64,000 nucleotides of DNA from Eumeta japonica (lineage: Eukaryota > Arthropoda > Insecta > Lepidoptera > Psychidae), in the NCBI GenBank assembly GCA_005406025.1, contig BGZK01001317.1, forward strand, positions 1-64,000. The letters run 5' to 3'. Of this stretch, positions 23,796 to 36,878 are shown piece after piece. Positions within the stretch are counted from its first letter, which is position 1, and the number at the start of each line of letters is the position of its first letter. A program made the position numbers and the translations under genes. The notes beneath the pieces were generated by a model. The model was given only the letters and a program-made list of their open reading frames with translations. It was not told the origin of the DNA and searched no databases.

Positions 23796-23940
23796 AGTTC
23801 GTTTCGTGCTGCATCTATCTCCCCTCTATTCGATCAGCCTAGCACAAAAGATACACGTGAACTGTTTTCGTCAAATGTTTATAAAGTGAAGTAAAATGTT
23901 ATTGTTATTTTCATGTGTGTTTAATATTGCGACAATAATG
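23796..23940 (+). other. Candidate cryptic first exon with a signal-peptide-like start
   Basis: GGCTCAGTTCG at 23791-23801 matches the arthropod initiator TCAGT, placing +1 near 23796. An ATG at 23896 with A at -3 opens 15 codons, MLLLFSCVFNIATIM, which end exactly at ATG/GTAAGT (donor at 23941), phase 0. The peptide is hydrophobic enough for a signal sequence. The exons of the GATA-type gene identified here need phase 1 or 2 input, so this would splice to something else: a nested secreted-protein gene, an unseen phase-0 exon, or a non-coding RNA. No partner exon was identified. Confidence 0.35.
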
Positions 23941-25259
23941 GTAAGTAATTCTTGCATTTAAAAATCTCATTGTTCAAGCTTATATGTTTAATCTTTTCAT
24001 TAATATTTCTCTTATTTTTTTTATTTTTATTATTTAAAAAGTAGCCTCGGTCGGCGAGAGCAGTAATGATAGGTTATGTTACAATTGACTAAAAAATAAT
24101 GAAGATTCATATAATTGATAGCATAAACAATTAACTTTTCTCCTTGTGTCGTTCTGTATATTATATTACTGTAATGTTTGACGTTGTCACGTCAAACTAC
24201 CGTCCGTAAACCGACTTTACAGACAACGAGTTTTTTTCCTCACGAAAACTAGAGACGACAGCATAAAATAATGATTACTACGAGTCTGATTATGACCACA
24301 TTGAATCGTTGATTTGATATTAATTAGGCTCGATTTCAAACTATTTGAAAACGGTGCCACATCACCGACACGTGTTAGTAACGATGATATTGTGATGTTT
24401 GTAGAATGTACCTACATCGCATCCATTTTTAAGCATCAAAGTAAAACACGACCGTCTAAAGCGGCAATATAAACAAATCAACAAATGTTAAAGTTTATGG
24501 CTGTGTTTGTGAGCAATTATGTATGATGTGAAGTCATTTGAATTCAACTCTCATGGAGTGCTATTAACCTATCTATTCACTCCAATGTGTATTACAGAAG
24601 CACTAAATTATTTTCCTTGAACCCATTATAAGAATTCACAGCAAAACTGCACGTCATGTTTATTAATCATGGTTGCATTTATTATTGTATTATTTATTAA
24701 ATTCATTCCGTATACATTAGATCTGTGCATGTATGCGAGTGTTTACTTTTGTTACACTCCAAATACGAAATGCAACTAATTAAGTGATTATCACAATTCT
24801 TGATGAATGCGTTCTAATATTGTCACAAGTGCTCGAGGTTTGACAAAAAGACACAGGCGCTCCGCGGGGCTGCGCCGTACATTTTTTAAGAAACGTCGAG
24901 ATATAATCATTCTCACTATCTTTTCGACGCTCTCGTAATTCTAGCTTTTGTCGGTCCTAGAGTTTCTACAGTTTTTTAATTCCTTTTAATAAGGCTCTAA
25001 CTTTCTAATTTTCATTTTCTACAATTCCGATTATATTTAGGAGTCACGTGACATGACATCTTTATTTTTTAATTTAATTTTCAATATCAATTTCACTAGT
25101 ATTCCAAGGAAAATTTTCGTTATATCACTTTAGGGTATTACATATAAAGCGTGTCGTGTGCTGTTTGTGACGACACTTGAAGCGACGTTTTATCTCAACA
25201 TGTTTTTATCCTACACTAATTTAAACTTCCACGTGCCACTGATCTGAAACAATCCCGAA

Positions 25260-25400
25260 CATGCACTCGCTGCAGTCCAGTGACGTCAACGGCAAAAGAA
25301 ACGCTGCACGACGCGCCGCGGCCGCCGTTAGCGCCGCGCCGGCGCGGTGACGGCGACACGAGGCCATGGCCGGCGGTCACGGGACGTGAGCGAACACACA
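25260..25400. promoter_or_regulatory. CpG island
   Basis: CG-rich patch around CGCCGCGGCCGCCGTTAGCG. No exon supported. Confidence 0.3.
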
Positions 25401-25679
25401 ATAACAATAAAATTTATTAATAGTGGTCGCTAGGCGCCATATTGATTGTAAATATGAAAAAAATTGTGAAAGCTATGGAGAGGAGTTTGCTAAAAGAATT
25501 GCAGAAATCATGTTTTTAGCTTTTTTTTTTTAAACCATTCTAAATCATAAGGATACATTTAAGACACAAAAACTTCTAAATTATTACATTCGTCATTTCT
25601 TTCATTAGTACGGAACTCAGATGTGGAAGGTCTACTCCTATTTTGGCCGGTTTTGATAGAGAACAATTTGCCGCCTTTT

Positions 25680-25860
25680 ATGGAATGGCCGCGTCGGTCG
25701 TCAGCACGTTCCCGGCCGCGGGCGGTGACGAAAGGCTTGTGTAAATGCACGAGTACCTATTGCAGTAAAACTTGCCACAGTTACAGCAGTAATACAAACC
25801 GCTGCAAGCGCCTGCCCCGCCCCGCCGCCCGGCTCACCCCCGCTACGTGCTCTTGTGTGG
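25680..25860. promoter_or_regulatory. GC-rich island
   Basis: GC-rich patches inside a plus frame of 140 codons (25623-26045). That frame is Cys-rich in part but matches no family I know; composition is the simpler explanation. Confidence 0.25.
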
Positions 25861-26249
25861 TAACTGCGAGCATGTGGTATTGTGGCGAAAATTATCGAGT
25901 AATATCCATATTACGATTGGAATGTGATAGGGTCCGTCCGACTCGTTTCACTGTTAGACCAACTCTGACGTCGACTCAGGCGAGGGCTGCGCGTGACGCA
26001 CGAAATTCTCTTAACGTCTTTCGAAATTTTTTAACAATTTTATAGAGTTGCGATCGTAACATTGTCGTGTTTCAACTTCGAGGTTGCTTACAGTAAAGTA
26101 CGACTGCAAAGCTATTCGATTGAACTCAATCAGATGGTGTTATTGAGATAGCTAGGGACTTATGTTACAAGCCGTTTATCAAATTCTATCGAGCGAGTCA
26201 ATCAAATGGACTTAAAATTGCTACCGAGCCGTAACACAGCAGAAAATCA

Positions 26250-26590
26250 AAAATGAATGCACGGGCGATAAGAACTCGCGGCTCGCCGGCGCTGGCGCTT
26301 ACGAAACATGACGGGTTTTCACGGACTGCCGCAGAAGTCGAGCGTCGAAGTAGACGAGCAGCGGCTGCAGATCGCACGCCGCGGCCGGCGCGTGCCCGCG
26401 GGCGCGCGCGCAGCACGTCCGCCGGCGCACGTGTCCGTCGCCGGTCACCGTTATCGCTCCGAGAGCCAGTGTAAATTACAATGTGTTTCGAACCTAAACA
26501 AACGCCGTCCCTCCTGCGGTCGCGGGCGGTCCGCGGATACTTTATTTTCCAGTTTCGATCGATGGCGCGGGCCGGCGTATACGGCCGAAT
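26250..26590. promoter_or_regulatory. CpG island with a GATA core
   Basis: CG-rich run with an inverted GATAA (TTATC) at 26450-26454. Four overlapping frames are open, none with a motif. Confidence 0.3.
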
Positions 26591-27919
26591 GATCTACATA
26601 ACGCAAGTGACGATTTTTAAAATAAGTTATATGGAAATTACATCAGAACGGCATACATCTATGTTTTGTCCATAGCTGTATAGGCTTACATGCAAATTGT
26701 AAGATGTCAATTATACATTATCAGTTTCAGTAAGTTTGAAACTGACGGTAGGTACCTATACGATTAGTTTATTCGCTTGCACTTACCAATGACGCATGCG
26801 GCGGATTCGCTTCGTTACAACAATATGTTCGATTGATCCGCTTGGACACGGCGACTGTGCAGATCCAGTAGTTTTGAGGAGCAGCGTATCACTGGAGATA
26901 TTTTATCATGACCATCTCTTTACTACCCCGGAACAGAGAGCCCAAATGATCTTTTTCGTATGAAGGAGTCGTCTTCAATTTTCTTTTTTATTTCTAATCG
27001 AACCAAAAAACTATCGAAATTAACAGTTCAATAGGAGTTCGACAAATCTTCAGGCCGGTCTGTTTAGTGCGTCGTTAAGCGCTCTGAGCGCCCGGCACGC
27101 GAACACTATGTATCTCCAAACATTAGTGTAAAATGCTATGCACACTACCATTCGAAATCTTTGTTTCTTCGGCTATAAAATACACCGTGACTCGACGATC
27201 TATTAAAACATCGTTTTCAATTTCTTCCCCCACTTCTTCGGTCCCCGCCGCTGTCGGGCGGGCCGGACGAGGGTCGCCTTTGGTGGATGCTCTTCCACAT
27301 TTGTATTCGACGCAGCGACGAGCAGCTGTGGAATACGGTGAAACATTTGCTCATGAAGTATACTATAAGTCTTTATTATCTCGTCCTGTTGTGAAATTTT
27401 TCTGGAGAGATACTTAATAACCTCGCGCAATTCATTATATTTCCATTTCTAACACCACGTTATGATAGATTGCAAACAAAAGACTTCCATTTTTAATAAA
27501 ACAAAAGATATTAAAATTATTATTTTTTTTAAATCTAATCAATATTCCAGCTTTGCCAGTCAGTATTTACTTTTTTTGATTCCAAATAGTCTGTGTCTCA
27601 TTATCACTTTAAAGTGAACGCCCGTCGTATGACAAGAAATAAAGAAAAAAAAACTGGCATCTCATATATTTACCAAATTCCCCAACCATCCATTAAAATA
27701 TAAGATTTTATTTATGTTTGTGATGATCTAAATCACTCACCGTGTTAGGCGAGGCGCCGGCGGCGATCGAGTGCTCGTTTTCAAAGCAGAGATTGAACCC
27801 CAGACCGTAGGCCCGTTGCCAGATTAGTTTTTCAAAAAGTTAAGTCAAATTAAAGCATTTGCTACTCGAATCGTATGGCTCTTTGAACCGTCAGTCCTAA
27901 TATCGATATTCGATCTTTG

Positions 27920-28400
27920 ACAACGGGGACTAGCGACGGCCGATCGGCCGGCGCGGGTGAGCGCGAGGTTCGGTGGCCCCACCCCTCGAGCGGGGAGGAT
28001 ACGCTCTTGCAGTAGGCTAAGAAAACCTGACAAAAATTCCTTCCACCGGAGCCTTCGCTCGGCCCCACCTTTCGAATCCGACCCGTCACCGGCGACGCGC
28101 GCGGCGGCCCGCGAGGGGCGTCGGTCGGGAGTCGGCGCGCGAGGGAGATAATGAATTACCAATGCTGTTGTTTACGTTGCGATACGATATCGTAACGATG
28201 CAACAGCGTTTACCGCCCGGTTACGATTTGACCGGCTCTTGTGGACAATTATCGAGAGTGAGTATATGGATGCGGCGCGTGCGGTTTGTTGCTTTTGCGG
28301 CGTCGCTCAGTGTGCGCCCGCATGACTGCGGCCCGCGCCCCCGCGACCCGCGCCTCTCGCCCGCAAGTATACTGGAAAACACGGCGGATGAACACGGCAA
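27920..28400. promoter_or_regulatory. CpG island with a donor-like site
   Basis: GC-rich on both sides of an ATG at 28162 whose frame runs 32 codons to a GAGA/GTGAGT donor-like site (28258). The frame has no recognised domain. It may be a second cryptic 5' exon, but there is no initiator-like sequence close by. Confidence 0.25.
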
Positions 28401-29045
28401 ATGCCGTATAGCGCACGGTACGCTTCACTACTTAAATGAACCGGTTTAGATTTGAAAAGTTTAAACTGTCAATCTATTTCTTAAAAGTGTGCGTATATAG
28501 CAAACGTTTTAATAGTTATTAAGTATGGTGTGAAAGCTAAGGAATACGTTTGAAAATATGACACTACAAAAAGCTTATTTTATAATGCACGTGTTGGATT
28601 CTCGTTTGAAAAAAAATAAAAGAAAGATTGATTTTATTTTGATGAATATGCATATAAATGTCCATACATTAAGTTTACTAGACTCTTTTTTAAGAATATT
28701 GTTCAACCATCAAAAAAGATTGTCACTCAGCAGAGACTACAGCGGTAGCCATCATCACAGTGCTAGTCTTTCGTGACACCCAGCGCGTGTGCGGTAGCGA
28801 TCAAATCGCATCGCAGGCATTAGAATAACATAATCAATTTACAATAAGCAAGTATTATCAGTTAATATACACACTGAATAATATGAGTGTTACTTGAAGT
28901 ATACAACTATGTATGCCTTTATAAGGTGTGGTCTTATTCTTTCTTTATGTATAAATACTAATCAAACCTCATGGACAATGAAGAAATTATAAGTAAGATT
29001 TTTTGGAACTACCTTTTATGTAAAATTTGTTCTTTAGACGTACAG

Positions 29046-29840
29046 AGTGCAACCCATTGCTGACCCTTGAATCTGTTCTTCCACTACGAATCCCTATCCA
29101 AAGAATAGAATATTGATTCGAGAGGATTGACAGACATCGAACACCTAAGCAAGTAGTGTTAATTCTTTTATTTATCTTAGTCCGCTAATCGTTATATTGC
29201 TAATTTCTACGTACGTTTCATGCCAATTCAGCGTATCCTCAGAAAAAATGCAGACAGTTACATCCACCAGGGCGTTAGTAGTGTTAAAAACAACCAACAT
29301 ATGCGTTCCCAATCTCCTCATGTGACATGCTGTCATGCACTAGGCAATACGTTAAAGACTGGCAAAAGCCCGTCTACCAGCAGTCACAGGTCTATATACT
29401 CGTATCATCTACATGTTTTAAAACTTCAAAAGATTCCAAAACATTCAAACATAACTCCTTCTCACACACATGTAAAACATCGAACCTGTGATCGTTATAG
29501 AGTTTATGACTAGGTTTTATTAAATGTTTAGTAAAATGAGATCTGTATGATTTATTATTTTTAAAAACTGAAATAAATCTTGTTTCAAAACAACGTCCAG
29601 TTTTGCTTATATATATCGATTTACATTAATCATAAGTTAATTTATAAAATCCGTATTTTTTATTACTGTGCAATTTATCTTTATTGTTACATAAAATTTT
29701 AAATTGGGATTTGTTTTAAAGGCCGTATAAGTGTTGTGTTTTTTGATTTTGATTGACTGCGACACAATCTAAAGACCAAAAGCAATATGTAGCTAGTTAC
29801 AATTACAAACATGGTACAATTTCGGAGAAAATTTCAAAAT
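29046..29840 (-). mobile_element. Penelope-like element, 5'-truncated copy with GIY-YIG remnant
   Basis: Matches 4930-5760 of the long copy in order: terminal CAACCCATTGCTGACCC, the 3' UTR, then the GIY-YIG region in broken minus frames. It stops before the RT domain. The outermost 40 bases of the terminus are missing. Diverged and frameshifted. Confidence 0.75.
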
Positions 29841-30664
29841 TATGAAATGACGTGATGACATATTTATTATTATAGGATGACATATGGGCTTGTCAAGGGA
29901 TAGGGAAACAATAGTAGACGCATACATTTTGTATACGTTATAAAAGCTTCTTAGAATGAGTAGGAAAGCGTTTCACAAATACTGTGGCCACATTCAATAC
30001 ATGTTGAATTCGAAGATCAGTGTTTAGGTAATTGTGCATCCAATATGGTTCCGAAAGCCTATAAGAGCAGCCACGAGAATTTTTTACTTTAGTTGTTCAA
30101 AATTGAGTAATCCGTCTATCTGTAAACCTAAATTTTAAGTTTCAATGACTTGTTTTAATCGAAAAGGCTAACAGTTGTTAGATAGGATTTAAGTGATTAA
30201 TTTTTGTAAATGTAGTTTTTGATATACCAATGTAAAAGAGCTCGTTAAATTTATACTTTAAAGAAATAATTTCAATTTAAATAAATACAATAACTTTAAG
30301 ACGATATTAACCAACTTCCTATCAATTTTTGCTGTATATTGTACTGTGTAGAGGAACGTTAATAATGAGTAAGTTAAACAATGATTATATATAAAGTATT
30401 ATTTATTATTTCGAACGAAGAATATACGACGAGGTAAAAGTTATTTTTTTGATAAAAAGAAAAATTTAACGTTTATTAAAAGAAAAGTTATACGTACATT
30501 TAACATCTATTTAAAGGCGGATTAGCAGTTTTGGCCGCCCCAGCCGCCCCTTTTCAACTCCATTTTATATGTTTCAAGCACGCATCAGTACATTTACCAC
30601 GATTTATCGCCCTTAGTATCTGCGCTCCCTAAGCTTAGGCTTAGTTGACCTTTGCAGCAATCAC

Positions 30665-30667
<3 letters not shown>

Positions 30668-30740
<73 letters not shown>
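30668..30740. repeat. (TA)n microsatellite
   Basis: Uninterrupted TA dinucleotides for about 73 bases. Confidence 0.95.
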
Positions 30741-30743
<3 letters not shown>

Positions 30744-30839
30744 TGATGCAAAGGATTTCCCTGAAAGCTGTGCAAATTGAAGAAAATAATGATGAAAAAA
30801 TTTTTTTTAATTTGTGATCATGTTGATTTGCTTATTTTG

Positions 30840-30915
30840 CTTAAGAAAGGCGAGGGGAAGATAAAGGAGAGGAGAGAGATATGGAGTGAGAGAGAAAAGG
30901 AAAGAGATTCGGGAA
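30840..30915. repeat. Purine-rich tract
   Basis: Low-complexity GA-rich stretch (GGAGAGGAGAGAGATATGG and similar). Confidence 0.6.
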
Positions 30916-32269
30916 TAGAATTAAGATAGGGATTGTTCGTGGGACTGGAATAACTTGAGTTACTGCAATGTATTATATAATTTAGTTTATATCTGATAGT
31001 ATTATTGATGTTGTAACCCAAACACGGAAATAACAAGAAACAAGATCGGCCTATGGAAAAAAAAATACCACAATGAGAAACAAAATATTATTTTACACTG
31101 AAAGCTGTTAGGTATTAAATTGTGCAATTCGATCAATTATTGCTGTCATACAGTCCACGTTTTAAAAATGAACGCCGTCCACATCTACACAACTCCATAC
31201 CGATCAGCTTTTAGAGCGAGAGTTACAAGTACTATGAAAACATTTTAAAAAGACTACTATACTAAAGTCTGTCTACAGTTAGCCATGTGACGTTTTAATT
31301 TTCGTCAAATATTTATGTACATCTCGTGACTTAAGGATTATGGCGCAAAGTAACGGATGCATTCTAAGAATAGAAGACGAACCTTTCCTGTCAATGGATT
31401 GACGTAATTGTGCGCACTTACGTAATTTACGGGGCAGTAATCAGAAACGTACATCAAAATTTAGTGCACGACATTTAGTCCTAATTTAGCAGAAGATAGG
31501 GTTACACAGGTTATTCATACGTCTACCTATAGGCCTTAATATCGAATAAAATAATTATATTTAAAATTTAAAACTTTTTTACGCAAAAAATATTACGATA
31601 GTGTGACGTTATACATGCTCCAATTTTTTTCGGTTTTACTTGTTCCATATTCTTATTTCACTTTTTGGTTTTATTCTCGTCATTGCAAAAGTTGCAATAT
31701 GATTAAGCACGATCTCGTCACAGCATATACTCACAATGACTTGCATCCTGTCTTCGGTACTATACAAGATATAAAACGAAGCCAAATATGATGTACCTAC
31801 TTTATCGGTCGAGGGTTTCGCATAATTAACTTCCTGCGGCTGCAGTATCAGATCACGATCGTCTCCTCACATGCCGGCGCCGGCCCAGCTTTTATGAATC
31901 AATTGGGCAGCGGTATCTAATAATCCAATAACAATGGGCGGTAGCTAACTAGGCCTGTCTCGAAGAGGCATCGACCAGTACTTGGCAACACTCGACACAG
32001 ATGACATCTCCTGAAGTTTATTTATTAGACGACTTGTTCTTGTACGATACGTCGGGAGCGCATCTAGGAACCTCGCACGTACTTAAAGCTCGGTGACCTC
32101 CGATGTGCAGATATCATTTCGATCGTTTTATTCGCTGACTAAAAAAATGGTAATGATATTTCAAATTCACGCTGATGGCGAAATTGATGACTTTTTAATT
32201 AATAATCGCCGATGAAATTACATCGATACAAAAATTTTGTGAAATGTGGAAAACCTTCTTCGATGAAGT

Positions 32270-32680
32270 CGACACGAGGGGTTTCGGCCGCGGCCCCTGC
32301 GCCGGGAGGTGTCGCCAGGTGAGGCGAGTACCGATGTGAACTACATGTGAAATGTAGTACGCGGCGCGAGGCGTGCGGGCGGTGCGGTTCCATTTCCTGT
32401 GTCGGCCGTTAGTGGGTCGCGCGCGAAGGACGACAACCTCGTCGACGGCGCCCCCCGCACCCCGCTCGCGCCGCGCCGCGCCCCGACCGTTGACTCCTCG
32501 AGACGCGAGGCGGGGCGCGGGGAGCGCTCCGAGTGCTTGCGAGTAGATGTACTACGTACGCGGCTCAATCTAGAAACCCATAAACCGTTCGTGCGAAATG
32601 ACCCTCAGCGGGCGAAGTACTTGTGCGCCGCGCCGCGGTCGCCTACCTGGTCACGTCTCTACCTGGTGGTGCCTACTTGT
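32270..32680. promoter_or_regulatory. CpG island
   Basis: GC-rich for about 400 bp with open frames on both strands. The plus frame 32399-32728 (109 codons) lacks any motif and overlaps a minus frame, so it is not annotated as a gene. Confidence 0.3.
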
Positions 32681-33239
32681 ACCTACGTTAAGCCGGACGA
32701 CTGTATCGAGAAATACTTAACTTTATAAAACTCATTAATGTAGTCTGTAACGTATCAGATGTTAGATTTAAATCACCCACGACGGAGGCATATACGCAAT
32801 AATCGTGGACCTTAAGCCCTCCACGCTTTTGGGGGTGAATTGCGGAACTGTTGATTACCAGTGCCTCTGACGCGGTGAAAATGGCCTAGAGCCACGGCTT
32901 AACATGTTTGCGGGACGTAATAAGTGGATTAATTTGAGTTAGGTCAAACATCCACTGGTCAATTTGCGCGCATCCAGGGTTCGACATTGATATATTTTGA
33001 TTCCGTCTCGCTTAAGATAAAGCCCCTATTTAATCTACCGATCTCTACCATTCCTCATCTACGGCTGTTGTTGTTTCTTAAACCGTCAAACGATTAAAGC
33101 TCGTAAACAAAAGAATGATATAAATTTGCCAACAGACAGAGAGGGAGAGGATATTAATAGTAATAAATAAAATTATAATTTTTGTCATCCGAAAGAAAAT
33201 CAAGTTTGATGTGCGTTATGTAAAAACACTACAAAACTC

Positions 33240-33660
33240 ACAGCACTTGAGATCACAGCGAGTGCGGAGCGCGCGCGCTACAGGGGGCGCGTCTGAAGCC
33301 GGTCACTCGCCAGGTCGTGTTTCTGAAAGTATTTTTGACACCGCGAACGAGGGTCGCCTTCGATTTCGGTCGGGTTGCCACGATTTATTAGTCTGTTCAT
33401 ATTTCATACGTTGACGTACGCACGTCGTCACGTCGTGGGCACGGGCGGGGCGCGGCCGCGGGGCGGGGGCGCAGACGAGCAAACAGTCGCGTGTCAATAA
33501 GTGAGGACGAGCGCCTAACTCCGATACAAATATCGTTCTACACTAAAGCGCTAATGTCTTTTGCAAACACTCCAATTTTATTTCTATTTGCTAAGAAATA
33601 ATAGTGTGGTGGAGCGCCGCAGGTAGGTGCGCCCGCGCCAGCGCCTGTGCCGGTCCCTCG
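33240..33660. promoter_or_regulatory. CpG island cluster
   Basis: Three GC-rich patches near 33265, 33440 and 33620. No exon supported. Confidence 0.3.
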
Positions 33661-34139
33661 CACTCCGTCAAAACATTCTTGATTCTTCAAACTTTTAAAA
33701 AATGACCTCAAAATGAAGTTCTCTATTTCATATAATATACACTTACTTATCTATATTTACGCACTTAAAATGTTATGGTAATTTCATTTTTTCATATCCC
33801 TTGTATTGAAGCAGCACTGGAATCGTTATTGGGAGCGGAACGGGATCGAAATCGGAACCAAGGCCGTGGTCAAAGCCGGTGACACCACTACCGAGGACAT
33901 GATTCACAATTAAGTTGCTCTAAATAAAAAGCGAAAAAATTTCATACATCTTCGCAGACAAAAGCTATTTTATATATTTTTAAATCCTTTTTTTCTTTAA
34001 TTAGAAAAATCCGCAACTCTACGCTTATTATAGCCGAATTCCACAGCCTATTTCGTAATTCAGGATGCTGACCGCTCGTCTGGATGTCCCGTTTACTTGT
34101 AACTTTGAACATCAGTTAAGTTTAAATTTCCTACAGATA

Positions 34140-34345
34140 TTAGAATACGCACACGCGCCTGCACTAATCCCGCTCGCCTTCGGGTTTTGTTCCGAGTCGC
34201 GCCCGGCCGACAGATAAACATTTAGCAAAAAAGTTTTCGCCTGCGTTTCCGATAAAATGTAATTATCTGTTGTTATGACAAGCTCGCGCCTGCGCGCGGC
34301 GGGGCGCGGCGGGCGCGGGGCGGGGCGCCGGGCCGCACTGTTTTG
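34140..34345. promoter_or_regulatory. CpG island beside a mariner
   Basis: GC-rich patch about 130 bp before the mariner at 34474. Contains TTATC (GATAA reversed) at about 34263. Confidence 0.25.
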
Positions 34346-34473
34346 ACTGCGCGCCGTCCAAATGCCGCCTGACGTGTGAACAATTGCAACGACCGATTCT
34401 ATCAGATACTCGTTCGGGCCGTCTCGTGCTATGTATAATAAATAACTTCTATTAATCACCATGGGATAAAATA

Positions 34474-35742
34474 TTAGATCGGAGAAGAAAAAGTGTTTTG
34501 GTTTTTATAAGGAAATATATAGTAAAATCTCTAGTAGTGCTGTCTGACTAGTGTTATACGACTAAATACAAAACATTTTTAAAAACGAAAAGTAAAAAGT
34601 TAAAACTGTGTCCTGCCATTATTCAATTTTTTCCTTTCCACTAAAATGAGCGAATATAACGTAGAAATTCAATACATTTTGAAGTTTTATTACAAAAAGG
34701 GAAAAAAGCGACACAAGCCGCGAAAAAAATTTGTGACGTTTATGGATCTAATTCAGTTTCGGTAAGAGTAGCACAAAACTGGTTCAAGCATTTTCAGTCT
34801 GGTCGTTTTGATGTGAAAGATGATCCTCGCTTCGGTCGACCCGTGACGAATAAAATCGATGCCATTTTGGAAAAAGTAGAGCAAGAGCGGTATCCCCATC
34901 TGAAGATCTGAGGATTGACCACAAAACAGTTTTGTTCCATTTTAATGTAGCTGCATATACAAAAAAGTTCGATACTTGACCCACACGAGCTTACTGAAAG
35001 AAATCTAATGAATTATGTACTCGTTTGCGTTTCTCTATTGAAGCATAATGAAACCGAACCGTTTTTGAGAAGATTTATCACTGGTGATGAAAAACGAAGT
35101 ACCTACTACAACAACGTGTGAAAAAGATCATGGTCAAAATGCCAGCAAGCGCCACAGACTTATAGTAAAACCCGTATTAACTCGCAATAAGTTGATACCA
35201 TGTCTATGTTAAGATTGAAATGGAATTATTCCTTATAAGCTTTTACTCTGGGTAAAACCTTCATCTCGGATTTCTACCGCCAACAGCTTATGAGACTCGA
35301 GCAAGAAGTAAAGAAAAAATTGATTCATTGATTGATTAACAGAAAGAGTGTAATTTTTCACCTCGAGTATCCCAGGCCACACACATCTTTAACAACTCCG
35401 CATACATTGAGGGTTTGGTCGGGAAGTGTTAATGTATCCACCATATGTCCCTGACTTTGCACCATCAGATTTTCAACTGTTTCGGTCTCTTATTAGGTAG
35501 TTTAACACCTAGAGAGTAAGTAGTAGGTAACACTTGAGAGGAGTGTCAAAATTATTTGTCGCAGTTATTTGATCAAAAGTCCCCAAACTACAGCAATGAG
35601 ATTAAAGCACTACCTACAAAATGGCAACAAATTGTTGAACAAAATGACATCCCTACATTATAATTAAATAAAAATAAAATATGATGAAGTCTTATTTTGA
35701 ATTTGTATATAAAAAACAAAAAAAAACCTTTTTCCTCGACCG
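34474..35742 (+). mobile_element. mariner element A1, defective transposase
   Basis: Transposase reading starts at 34646 (MSEYNVEIQYILKFYYKK) with the helix-turn-helix region (YGSNSVSVRVAQNWFKHFQ) and the GRPV and VEQ segments typical of mariner. Stops appear after about 80 codons. Imperfect terminal inverted repeats share GAGGAAAAAG/GAGAAGAAAAAG followed by T-rich DNA; TA flanks both ends (34472-34473 and 35743-35744). Same subfamily as the copy at 46231. Exact ends are uncertain by a few bases at the left. Confidence 0.8.
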
Positions 35743-36878
35743 TATGTACAAGTATCAGGTGAAAAACGACTTTATATCACTGCACTAGTATAGCAGATTA
35801 ACGCCGGTAGAATCTGATGCATACGTTTAAATTAACTCTAAACGAATGTATTTTCTAAAATCGGATTCTGTAAATTTGGAAGAATTTTTTCGCTCTTCTC
35901 TTCGTGTTTGAAATGCATTAACACGCATATTTTTTTAGTATCGTGACCTCAAAAACAACGAGAAGTTATAGAGTCATTCTACAAGTTTAAATTGTATTCT
36001 GTTTAAATAGATCCGGACGTGGTTCTATAGATTTTTCTATATAATGTTAAAAGTATTACTTTCGATAAAATACCATTTTTATAAAATTGACAACGATATA
36101 CACTAAATGCGTATTTAGTATTATTTCTTAAAAAAATATATTAGATATTTAAATTGGATTATACTTACAAAGATTTGGGCATAATCACATACTTTTACTG
36201 AAGTTTGTACAATATTTTCTTAATTATATAGTACCTAACGCATCTTGCATCGCCGCTCACGTTTCTAAGTGAGGTAGCGATTTTTGGGGAAAAAATTTGA
36301 AAGTTAAAGGTTTTGAGCACCATCAAGCTTAATCAAAGGCCTGTCGAAACTACGTATTTGCGGGTGATTGCACTCTAACTAAAAATCTAGATTTCATGGA
36401 ATGTTTACCAGCGCAATTGAAAATTTTAAGATCGACACGTGTTTCCTCTTTCTCTAAATTCTGGATTGGAACACTTTAATCATGCTATGGTCAATTGGAT
36501 TGCAGCAGCAAAGTGGCCGGCGGCCTTATTACCTAAAAGAAATAGATTTCTGATTTCGTATGATTTTAAAATTATCTTAGTAATTCCCAAGTTGATATAT
36601 CGAAATGCTAATTGTCTTTCTATTAACAGTGTAGCCTTTACAATGAAATCACTAAATTATCAAAATGGAATTTAATCGCATATTTAAATACAAAAACCGT
36701 TAGGGATCGCGATTTCGCAATTATTCGAAAATTACGTTCTCAAACCGAAGACTGGTCTATAGCGATTCTCAAACGATTTACAATCGATTTTCTGTCATTC
36801 GTATTTCGTATAAAGTGGATAATAATCTTTTTTATGTAAGTCGTTAGATTCAATAAAATCTTTGCACATTTATAGAGG

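Noticed and set aside
25623..26045. Cys-containing 140-codon plus frame, considered as partner of the 23.8-kb exon
   Set aside because: No acceptor in phase 0 with a convincing pyrimidine tract and no recognisable secreted-protein pattern.
27203..27430. 75-codon minus frame with a basic tail
   Set aside because: No ATG at its start, no motif, overlaps an open plus frame.
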